This document shows positions 35,201 to 42,072 of a stretch of 61,445 nucleotides of DNA, in pieces; positions within the stretch are counted from its first letter, which is position 1; each line of letters opens with the position of its first letter. The notes under the pieces are model-generated. The model made no database searches. It was given only the letters and a program-made list of their open reading frames with translations, and was not told the origin of the DNA. Made by a program: the position numbers and the translations under genes. Source of the stretch: an uncultured Victivallales bacterium. Lineage in GTDB: Bacteria > Verrucomicrobiota > Lentisphaeria > Oligosphaerales > JAFGRS01. The DNA is taken from the NCBI GenBank assembly GCA_903837355.1, contig CAILUI010000115.1:1-61445 (forward strand). Reading direction: 5' to 3'.

Positions 35201-35376
35201 TCGACGACGCGCAACGCTGAGGTGTGGTCGGAAGGCCCTGCCGGGCGTGTGCAGACCTCGCCCGTGAGCCGGTTCTCCAGGCCCACCACGGCCCCAGCCT
35301 CCACCGTCAGCCGCAGGCTGGCGGTCTCCTGGGCAAAGGCAGCGCAACCGATCAACAACACGAAAAGGAAACGCAT
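32260..35376 (-). CDS. Secreted DUF6259-like glycoside hydrolase with sandwich domains
   Basis: A 1038-residue secreted protein starting with a short signal (MRFLFVLLIGCAAFAQE). A beta-sandwich N-terminus leads to a TIM-barrel-like region with TLLYLPDWRTNPYDVMYPDY, GFRVMVHGNLVGISPFHP, GFDALHLDFPLIINA and LGSEGIADYLLD. The acidic residues in the last two could be catalytic. This resembles the DUF6259 group of putative hydrolases. The C-terminal third holds two similar galactose-binding-like modules, each with an RVLVNGKEVL or SVLLNGQPVW strand and a DCDWAMW or NCDWAIW segment near the end. It is followed by the dihaem gene after 25 bases and preceded by the giant modular protein. Confidence 0.65.
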   Translation of the reverse strand: MRFLFVLLIGCAAFAQETASLRLTVEAGAVVGLENRLTGEVCTRPAGPSDHTSALRVVEGPGLIRDLPDGEPGVSIRCEVTTAGEDLLVRQSGRRQEAHVAGVWLGIGPLDPELVKILIPGVGGVVLDAASLVADVTYYYPGAWGTPALVLQSAQGGVLISADGPASSFKALRVVRLATAWRILLLTDADPPFEPRTECASAPWRFTAYRGPWTTAATLQRDRLQREFALTPLAQRRPEWLPHIRGVVRVVGSGACAGPLQALARAVDPAKTLLYLPDWRTNPYDVMYPDYTPSAAALELLRVAHGLGFRVMVHGNLVGISPFHPRMAEYQDVIQRDPTSHQPVGWYLDRDTQGKIYCLNLAFAKARKLLIDAFVESHRQAGFDALHLDFPLIINADTGPVEGRNPIQGGLEFLRELQAALPGVPLGSEGIADYLLDCSFAQLGEPLWNNREFQGRYHPFRAALFSEFCSTYGHLGIPDQQTDLQAYLSFIEVHDRVGCLPTLSLNLDRSFDPAEPGTRFALRQARYFTDTEPVPDFAATLTPIAAAGDPPAAPYFAWRQSDGQGLAVVQTPGGRKWLAGGGAAPWQEQWRVYQNVTQITGDMHLPGWLAYNEEGLFGLDPLAIYLPEPGGPDASAFHLSAVGAAVRLSLCGSDDRRDLVRLEPLQTVGTDLTTLRPDRVGMLVQGAEQALDRGGCFQLETGTCGGVARLGWYAHPPWRFPELTPLGSPLQTASFGEFRVRLPDSAGLRFTAGIGLRDLPTPETPGGDGATFRVLVNGKEVLAQHQATRQWADVVVDLSAWRGQEVTLRLLTDPGPAGRLDCDWAMWGEPRVVADPGGRSVTLAFTPPPQGGTVVLADALGARALPPGTRQAETALPATLLCLRDCATVSGPGPLAALPYTTALVSGGVLTPGSVFGAGSATQWTDAGASQPAINGHTPAWGQTHIEWALNLPAQPLRLRFGAGVKPGGEQVSFSVLLNGQPVWHGGWPGAGKTVPGALDLTPWAGTSLLLSLVTDADGTNNCDWAIWVEPRLEAAEK

Positions 35377-35388
35377 GGCAACTCCCCT

Positions 35389-38300
35389 TCAGCGCTCTGG
35401 CAGACGGATCGCGGTATGACGGGTCGCGCCGGCATGACCGGCGCCATCGATGGCGCGGACGTGCGCGTAGTGCAGCGCTCCCGCCGGCAGGGTAACCGCC
35501 TGCTGCGGCGTGCTCGTGTCGATGCTCTCGTCGGGCACGGTCTCGGCGCTCTGGTCCACGACCAGACTATACCCCGCGATGCCGGCGGGATCGGGCGGTA
35601 CTGACCAGCGCAGGCGGATGGCGGTGGGCGCGGCCGGGCCGATGGTGATGTCATCGGCGAAGAAGTACTCGCCGGCCTTGTTCAAGGTCCCCACGTGGTC
35701 CACCAGCGTGCCGCGCGGCGGGATCGGCGCCTGGGCGAGCATCTCGGCCAGGTTGACCCGGCAGGAGTGCCACTGACCGTCGGCGACGATGCCGTCGACG
35801 CGGCCGATGAGGGGGTACTTCGGCTGGTCGCTGTTCAACCGGATCTCCCAGTTACGGTTCTCGATGCGGACGGTGAGGTTCAACCGGCCGCCGCTGGGGA
35901 TGCGGTACTCGAAGCCGAGGATCGGGAAGCGCGCCACATCGAAGCGGCTGTAGCAGAGGAAGGTCGAAAAGCCGCCGAAACGCACGCACTGCGAGCCGGT
36001 CGCAGGGTTCTCCCGCCACACTTCCGACCACCCTTCGCGCAGCCCGATGCACTGGCCGACTCCCGCCTCGAAATCCTCACTCAGGTGGACCTCCTCCGGG
36101 CGCCAGGAGACGTAGGGCGCGGGCGGCGGCGTCTGGTCCGCCGCCCGGTCCAGGGTCCACGACCAGACAAACGGCTCCGGCAGCGGCTGGCCGGCATCGT
36201 CGGCAAGGGTGACCCGGCAGGGCACCCGTTGGCCATCGGCCAGGGCCGCCGCGGCCGGAGTGGAGCGCGGCGCGTGCCACTCGACCACCCGGCAGCCGGG
36301 TTCGAGGTGCAGTTCGGGATCGGCGAAACTGTACTCGCGGTCGCCGACCGCGACCTTCAGCCGCTCCGGCGATACCCCGTCCCCGCCCGCTTCGATCTCG
36401 ATCCGGATAACGTCCGCCGCCGCGCGCTCCTCCGGGCCCGGTTGGACCCGTACGACCCGCGGGTTGCCCGTTGCCGTCGTCCGCCGGAGCAGCAACGGCT
36501 GGTGCAGTGTCGGTCCCCAGTGACCGCTGTTGTCCTGCGCCTTGACATGGAGGTAGTGCAGCCCTTCCGCCGCTGCGGCCAGATCCAGTGCGGCGCCTGG
36601 CTGCGCCTCGCCGGCGGGCGGTTCGCTGTCGGCCAGGCGGTCCAGGACGCTGGCGTAACCGCGGATGCCACTGACATCGGTGGCCGCCCAGGCGAGGGCC
36701 GCGCCAGGCCGGAGGCTGACGGCCGGCACCAGGCGAAGCGCATCGAAGCGCAGCTCCGTGCGGTGGCCGCCGTCCATGTTGGTGGCCGTGATCGCCAACG
36801 TCTTCACCACCGGCAGGTTGAAGGCGTTGTGGGCGCGCAGCCATTCCTCCAGGGGCAGCAGCGCCGTGTGCCACTGCCCATCGGCCGCGTACGTCGGCAA
36901 GCGTCCGACCACGGGCCAGTGCTGCGTGCCGCCGTTCACGGCCACCACCCACCACCCCTTGTCGGTCTCCACGGCCAGATCCCAGACGGAGTCTGGCGTG
37001 GTGCGGTAGGCGAGACTCAGCAGGGGGCGTGCCCGCAGGTCGAACGGCTGCCGGCGCAGCATGCAGGTGTAGGGCCCCGGCCCGCCGCGCACCCGCAGGC
37101 AATGGCTGCCGACGGCGGCGGTGGAGTCATCCAGTGCGAGCTCGGTCCAGGCCGAGCCGGGAAAGGGCTGCCACTCGGCGGAGGCGGTCTCGATGTCGTC
37201 ATCCCAGCCGTTCGGCGCGGGGCTGATGAGCTGCGTTGCCGACGGCGGCGTGCTGTCGGCGGCACGGGCAAAGGTCCATTCCCAGGCGTACTCCCGCAGC
37301 CGATTGCCGGCGCGGTCGGCCAGCGAGACCGTGCACGGCACCGCTTGCCCCTCGGCAAACTCGCAGCCCACAAGCGGCGCCGACAGCTCCAGACGTTCGG
37401 GGCTCTCGCCCGGGGTGACGGTCACGGCGGGCATGACCTTCCCCGCTACGCGTAGGACGATCGACTCCGGGTCAAGGCCACTGCCACCGGGTTCATCGAC
37501 GCTGAGGCGGAGCGTTTCGGGGGCCGCGCTGGCGCCGTCAGCCGGCGCGGTGGCCAGCACCGCCGGGGACAGTGAGTCCACGCGGAAACGCCACTGCTGC
37601 GCCGCCTGCACGAGGCCGTCGCGGGGGGCTTCAAGCAGGTGCAGATACCACCAGCCCGAAGCGAGCCCGTCCAGCCGGATGCTGCCGCGCGCCGCAAACG
37701 TGGTCGCCGTCACCACCGCGTCGGCCTGCCGGTCGACCTGCCAGGCCCAGCGCGTGGGCGTGCCCTCTCCCCCAGCCGGGTTCTGCCAGCCGAACTCCGC
37801 CGGCCCGCGCGCGGCGGCGCCCAGGAAGACGTTGTCCAGTCGGCCCAGGGTGCCGGCACGGTTGCCCCCGAAGCCGCACTGCAGGTAGCCGCGGTTGGAC
37901 CAGTTCCCAAGGTGCAGGCCACTGACCCGGAACTCGCGGGCCGTGGGATACTGCCGTTGCAGGGCGTCAAGGAGGTTGAACTCGGCCTCCCGCCAGGTGT
38001 CGTCGGCCGTCACCGGGATACGGCCCAGCAGCACCGGCGGGGGCTCCTCGAGTTGCAGCCCGGTGACCGCGGTCAGGCGGCCGGAGATCAGCCGCGACTC
38101 CGTGACCTGGTGCGCCTCCGGGCTGGTCGGGCCGGTCAGGCCCACGACGTGCCAGCGGTCGAAGGCCCGGAAGTACAGGTTGAGCTGCGTCGTCGGCGGC
38201 AGGCGGTACTCGAAGGCCAGGCAGGCATAGCCGCGGGCGTCGAAGTCCCGCTTCGGGAAGGGAACCGCAAGGTCGCCGCCGGTGCGGGGGTTCTCCAGAC

Positions 38301-40962
38301 GCAGGCAACCGCCCTGGTCGCGCGGCTCCCAGACCAGCGCCGCGCCGTGTTCGTCGCCACGACCCTGCCAGCCCTCCAAGCCGCGGTCGAAAGACCAGTA
38401 GGCCAGGCCATGCGACGTCGAGGACATCATCACCGACGCCGGCGCCGGCAGCGGCGGCGCGGCCGGGGCGACGCTCTCCGCACTGGCCCTGAAAGTTGGC
38501 GCCGGGATGCCCTCGTCGCGCTCGGCCCAAACCCGCGCCCGGGCCACCATCATGCCGCGGTTCCAAGTCCACACGGCCAGATGGCCGCCCGCCAGCGGTT
38601 CGGGATCGGTGAAGCGGCAGACCTCCCGGTTGTCCACGGAGAACACCAGCTCGGCGCCGAGCTTCTCCAAGGTCAGATGGTACCAGTTCTGGTGCGCGCC
38701 CTGGCTGCGGGGCGGGTAGAGGATGCTGCGGTTCTCGGCGACCACGGTATCTCCCCGCAGCAGACGCGAGACGGTGTTGCCCTCGGCGCCGAACTGCACG
38801 GTATAGCCGCTGCTGAGGTCGCGGCCGTCGGCACAGAGGGTCAGGCAGAGATCCCCGTAACGGTCGTAGCCACTCATGGGGCCGTAGTCCATCATCACCG
38901 CTGCGTGCAGATCGACCACCATGTCGCCGGCGTACCGGCGTTTGTTCCAGAAGATCGCCTGCTCATGACTGCGCCCGCCCAACCAGGAGAACTGCGGCAG
39001 ACAGATCCAGCGCGAGGTGACCTCCCAGGTGCCGCTATCGGCGAACCAGTCCACCGGCGCCGCATGGAAGAGGTAGTCGCGCAACTGCGGACCGGAGGCG
39101 ACGATGTCCTGCACCGAGGGCAGCGCCCGCCGCTCCTCCGTGGCCTCCTCGCCGGCGTAGTAGGTCAGGGTCTTGACCTGCGACCAGGCGCACTGCAGCC
39201 CGAGGCGCCGCGTCGCCAACGGCTCGGGGTCGAGGTAGCGCCCGCTCTCCTGGCCATTCAGCGTCAGTGCCAGGGCCGTGCCGCGACGGGAGACCACGAG
39301 GTCCTTGACCGGCGCGCCGGGCGGCAGCACGGTCGTCCAGGTCGCCACCGGCTGCTCCCGGCGCTGCACGGTGGTTTCGAGGGTGTCGCCCGTGCGCTTC
39401 AGAACCAGGGTGTAGCCGGCGCTCGCCTCGCGGCGGTCGGTGCTCAGCATGATCTGCAGGGGACCCTGCTCAAAGAGGGCGGCGTAGTCTCCTGCCCAGG
39501 CGATGTCGAGGTCGCCGGGGAAGAGTCCGATGTGCCAGTACGCCGTGGCGCCCTCGCCGCCCGCCGGTAACCAGGTGCCAAGCTCGCTCGCCCACTGCTG
39601 CATATAACGGTCAGTGCGGAAACGCTCGGTGACGCTGGCGACGGCCGCGGGCAGGACCTCGGGACCGAAGGCCGTCCCGGCCGTATCTGCCGCCGCGTCT
39701 GGGGGCAATGAACGGAGAATGACATCATCGAAGAGGGCCGCGCTCGCGTCGCGGCAGTAGAGGCCAATGCGGCCGCACAGCACCCCGGCGACCTCCGCGT
39801 GCAGCGCGGCGCGACCGTCGAGAAACCCGGTCACGCGCCCCCCGTCTGCCGCCAGCCCGAACTCGTACCACTGCTGTGGATCAAGCGCGCAGGCGACCTC
39901 GGCGGCGACCTCCTCCCCGGCGGGTTGGATGCGCACCATCTGCAGCGCCCCGGCACAACGGCGTTGCGCGTCCGGCTCGCCCCGGCGCAACCAGCGGAAG
40001 ACCAGATAGTCAGCACCCTCGCCCACGTAAACCGCCAGCCCCACTCCACCACAGGCCGGACCGGGTTTGACGGCCGCCTTCCAGGCCAGCACGTCCCAAA
40101 ACCAGCTCCCCGCCACCGCCAGGCTGTCGCCGGCGCCCTTGCCGACATAACGGAACGCGTTTGGACTCCAGGCCGCGTTCGGTAACTCGTCCAAGGCCCA
40201 GGTACCACTGCGGCCAGTCCAGGGGCCAGTCTCGTCCGCCCCACGCATGAAGTCATCGGCAAAGACGAGGTCGTCGAGGGGCTGGGTGCGAAGGGGCGCG
40301 ATGGCCGGTCCGCCGGGGGCCGGCTGGATCTGGCAGGTGCCGCCGCTCAGGGTGGGATCGCTGGCACTCAGCCGGGCCGTCCCGACCAGGCAGACGATGC
40401 GCCCGTGCTGCCGTCGGAGAACCACCGCCAGCCCGTCCGTCGGCCAATCCGGCAGGGCCACCGGACCCGCGAGGCTGATGTCCTGCGTGCCGTCCGTGCG
40501 CTGCAGGCTGAGCCGGTCGCGGCCGATCTGCAGACGGTAGGCGCTGCCGTCAGCCTGCAGGTTGACGAGAATCGCCGCCACCGCGGCACCTTCCCACCGC
40601 ACCGCTGGCCGCACCTCGGTGCGCAGGATGAAATCCGCACGCAGTTCGCGAGCCGCCGGCGCCGCCTCCGCCGCCCCACTCGCCGTCGCCACCAGCAGGA
40701 CCCCCAGAACCGCCCGGCCGACGGCCAACCAGCCCCCGACCCCCGGCCGGCCCCAGAGCTGCCGCCGGGCCTCGAGCTGCGCTATCCACGTCGCGATCTG
40801 CAACCCGCGCTCCCGCCTGCAGCCACCTACGCTGCCACTGTCAACCTGATCCGCCACCCGGCGCGGCGCCCTGGGTTCGACCGCGGCGCTCGGCTGGGCC
40901 GCCTCGTCCGCCGCCCACCACCGGCAGAGAACGGCCCTCTGCCACACTCGCCGACCTGCCAT
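35389..40962 (-). CDS. Giant modular secreted protein (LamG-, Ig- and Fn3-like repeats)
   Basis: A protein of about 1857 residues. A signal peptide-like stretch (RAVLGVLLVATASGAAEA) precedes several LamG/DUF1080-like beta-sandwiches (FADDFMRGADETGPW, WFADSGTWEVTSRWIC). The C-terminal half repeats a block: an Ig-like unit with AVPCTVSLADRAGNRL or RVPCRVTLADDAGQPL, a sugar-binding-type jellyroll with DGQWHTALLPL or DGQWHSCRVNL, and an Fn3-like unit with HYLHVKAQDNSGHWG or HYAHVRAIDGAGHAG. No catalytic domain was recognised, so it is best seen as a surface or polysaccharide-binding protein. The start is uncertain: the frame stays open into the palindrome array, ATG 40962 is used, and TTG 40803 also has an upstream GGGAG and sits nearer the signal. 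Confidence 0.65.
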   Translation of the reverse strand: MAGRRVWQRAVLCRWWAADEAAQPSAAVEPRAPRRVADQVDSGSVGGCRRERGLQIATWIAQLEARRQLWGRPGVGGWLAVGRAVLGVLLVATASGAAEAAPAARELRADFILRTEVRPAVRWEGAAVAAILVNLQADGSAYRLQIGRDRLSLQRTDGTQDISLAGPVALPDWPTDGLAVVLRRQHGRIVCLVGTARLSASDPTLSGGTCQIQPAPGGPAIAPLRTQPLDDLVFADDFMRGADETGPWTGRSGTWALDELPNAAWSPNAFRYVGKGAGDSLAVAGSWFWDVLAWKAAVKPGPACGGVGLAVYVGEGADYLVFRWLRRGEPDAQRRCAGALQMVRIQPAGEEVAAEVACALDPQQWYEFGLAADGGRVTGFLDGRAALHAEVAGVLCGRIGLYCRDASAALFDDVILRSLPPDAAADTAGTAFGPEVLPAAVASVTERFRTDRYMQQWASELGTWLPAGGEGATAYWHIGLFPGDLDIAWAGDYAALFEQGPLQIMLSTDRREASAGYTLVLKRTGDTLETTVQRREQPVATWTTVLPPGAPVKDLVVSRRGTALALTLNGQESGRYLDPEPLATRRLGLQCAWSQVKTLTYYAGEEATEERRALPSVQDIVASGPQLRDYLFHAAPVDWFADSGTWEVTSRWICLPQFSWLGGRSHEQAIFWNKRRYAGDMVVDLHAAVMMDYGPMSGYDRYGDLCLTLCADGRDLSSGYTVQFGAEGNTVSRLLRGDTVVAENRSILYPPRSQGAHQNWYHLTLEKLGAELVFSVDNREVCRFTDPEPLAGGHLAVWTWNRGMMVARARVWAERDEGIPAPTFRASAESVAPAAPPLPAPASVMMSSTSHGLAYWSFDRGLEGWQGRGDEHGAALVWEPRDQGGCLRLENPRTGGDLAVPFPKRDFDARGYACLAFEYRLPPTTQLNLYFRAFDRWHVVGLTGPTSPEAHQVTESRLISGRLTAVTGLQLEEPPPVLLGRIPVTADDTWREAEFNLLDALQRQYPTAREFRVSGLHLGNWSNRGYLQCGFGGNRAGTLGRLDNVFLGAAARGPAEFGWQNPAGGEGTPTRWAWQVDRQADAVVTATTFAARGSIRLDGLASGWWYLHLLEAPRDGLVQAAQQWRFRVDSLSPAVLATAPADGASAAPETLRLSVDEPGGSGLDPESIVLRVAGKVMPAVTVTPGESPERLELSAPLVGCEFAEGQAVPCTVSLADRAGNRLREYAWEWTFARAADSTPPSATQLISPAPNGWDDDIETASAEWQPFPGSAWTELALDDSTAAVGSHCLRVRGGPGPYTCMLRRQPFDLRARPLLSLAYRTTPDSVWDLAVETDKGWWVVAVNGGTQHWPVVGRLPTYAADGQWHTALLPLEEWLRAHNAFNLPVVKTLAITATNMDGGHRTELRFDALRLVPAVSLRPGAALAWAATDVSGIRGYASVLDRLADSEPPAGEAQPGAALDLAAAAEGLHYLHVKAQDNSGHWGPTLHQPLLLRRTTATGNPRVVRVQPGPEERAAADVIRIEIEAGGDGVSPERLKVAVGDREYSFADPELHLEPGCRVVEWHAPRSTPAAAALADGQRVPCRVTLADDAGQPLPEPFVWSWTLDRAADQTPPPAPYVSWRPEEVHLSEDFEAGVGQCIGLREGWSEVWRENPATGSQCVRFGGFSTFLCYSRFDVARFPILGFEYRIPSGGRLNLTVRIENRNWEIRLNSDQPKYPLIGRVDGIVADGQWHSCRVNLAEMLAQAPIPPRGTLVDHVGTLNKAGEYFFADDITIGPAAPTAIRLRWSVPPDPAGIAGYSLVVDQSAETVPDESIDTSTPQQAVTLPAGALHYAHVRAIDGAGHAGATRHTAIRLPER

Positions 40963-41069
40963 GGAGACGGCCACCGCGCCAATATGGCAGTGCCACCGCA
41001 GACTGCCAGGGTGACGGCTCCGCCCAGGCCTGCTCATCCATGCGTAACCCCGTTGGCACGCCCCGCCGG

Positions 41070-41205
41070 TTTCGCGAAGCCACTCCAGATCGTACCGCTG
41101 GCGCTGTCTGCAGAGCCACCACCCGCGCCGGCGCGGGTTTCGCGAAACCACTCCAGATCGTACCGCTAGCGCTGTCTGCAGAGCCACCACCCACGCCGGC
41201 GCGGG
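41070..41205. repeat. 68-bp tandem duplication within the palindrome array
   Basis: Positions 41070-41137 and 41138-41205 are 68-bp units differing at three sites, each beginning with the TTTCGCGAAA palindrome. This indicates recent tandem growth of the array at its left end. Confidence 0.85.
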
Positions 41206-41524
41206 TTTCGCGAAAGCGCCGCGCGCTTTCGCGAAAACGGGCGCCGGACGGCAGGGGCTTCCCGGCATTTTCGCGAAAGCCGCAGGCGTGGTGCGCCGGC
41301 TGCAACGGTTTCGCGAAAACCCAGCCGCGGTCCACGGCGCTCTGCTTTCGCGAAACCACGCGGGTAGTCGGGCAGGGTTTCGCGAAAACCCAGCAGTGGT
41401 CCACGGTGTACCGATTTCGCGAAAACACCCAGGAGTGCACCTCCGGTTTCGCGAAAACGTGGCGAGCGAGGCCTTGGCGGTTTCGCGAAAACAGCCGAGA
41501 GAGGGCGGCTCCGTTTTCGCGAAA
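41070..41524. repeat. Array of twelve TTTCGCGAAA palindromes
   Basis: Twelve copies of the 10-bp palindrome TTTCGCGAAA (eleven perfect, the first ending in G) start at 41070, 41138, 41206, 41227, 41269, 41309, 41346, 41378, 41415, 41447, 41481 and 41515. Intervals are 68, 68, 21, 42, 40, 37, 32, 37, 32, 34 and 34 bases. The first two intervals are one 68-bp unit duplicated with three differences; the other spacers are unrelated. The array sits in the divergent gap between the giant modular gene and the YtrA-type regulator. It is too short-repeated for CRISPR and no cas genes are near. The dense clustering suggests a protein-binding array: operator, centromere-like or nucleoid site. Confidence 0.9.
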
Positions 41525-41624
41525 ACCCGCGAGCGGGACCGGCTGGGGCGGCCGAGCGTTGGGGCGGCCCTACTGCCGAACCGACGCTCGGCGCTCCCGG
41601 GGGCCTGGACACTTCAGTGACCCC

Positions 41625-41664
41625 TTGACACGGCGCTGGGCAAACTGTACTAGTAGACTAGTTC
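41625..41664 (+). promoter_or_regulatory. Promoter and operator dyad of the YtrA-type operon
   Basis: TTGACA at 41625-41630 and TACTAG at 41648-41653 are 17 bases apart. An imperfect dyad, GTACTAGTAGACTAGTTC (41647-41664; 14 of 18 positions symmetric), covers the -10 region. YtrA-type GntR regulators bind similar dyads, so autorepression of this operon is likely. Confidence 0.6.
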
Positions 41665-41694
41665 AGTAGTGTGGCGGTGATGGAGTTGCGCACG

Positions 41695-42072
41695 ATGTGG
41701 GTCCGGATCGACAATGCCTCGGCGGTGCCGGTGTTTCAGCAGTTGGCTGAGCAGATCCGGGCCGCGATTGCGCGAGGGGCGCTGCGGCCGGGGGAGGCCC
41801 TGCCCTCGATCCGACAGATGGCGACCGAGGCGCTGCTCAACCCGAATACGGTGGCGAAGACCTACCGTGACCTCGAGCGCGAGGGGATCCTACGCACCCA
41901 GCGCGGCCTGGGCGTGTTCGTCGCCGACGGCGCGCCGGAGCTCTGCCACGGCGAGCGGCGAGTGGCGATCCGCCAACAACTGGGGGCGGTGGTGGCGGAT
42001 GGACGCCGGGCGGGACTCTCGACCGCGGAGTTGGAGACGCTGTGCCGGGAGGCACTGGAGGAGGAGCCATGA
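41695..42072 (+). CDS. GntR-family regulator, YtrA subfamily
   Basis: A 125-residue transcription factor with a GntR winged helix: VPVFQQLAEQIRAAIARGAL, LRPGEALPSIRQMATEALLNPNTVAKTY and GILRTQRGLGVFV. The short C-terminal part, without a large ligand-binding domain, is diagnostic of the YtrA subfamily, which typically controls adjacent ABC exporter genes. ATG 41695 starts in the usual way (MWVRID) and has GGAG 9 bases upstream; GTG 41671 and ATG 41680 are possible. The stop overlaps the permease start as ATGA. The dyad at 41647-41664 is its probable operator. Confidence 0.9.
   Translation: MWVRIDNASAVPVFQQLAEQIRAAIARGALRPGEALPSIRQMATEALLNPNTVAKTYRDLEREGILRTQRGLGVFVADGAPELCHGERRVAIRQQLGAVVADGRRAGLSTAELETLCREALEEEP

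Noticed and set aside
41070..41524. CRISPR array
   Set aside because: The repeat is only 10 bp and palindromic, spacing varies from 21 to 68 bases, two spacers are copies of each other, and no cas gene is near.
41070..41524. Canonical parS cluster
   Set aside because: TTTCGCGAAA lacks the central ACGT of the parS core TTTCACGTGAAA and is two bases shorter; no parAB genes are present. A centromere-like role is only a hypothesis.
41166..41612. Minus-strand frame with FRET/FAKA repeats read through the array
   Set aside because: The palindromes fall in different frames along the stretch, there is no good ribosome-binding site, and composition is not protein-like. It is a shadow of the DNA repeat.
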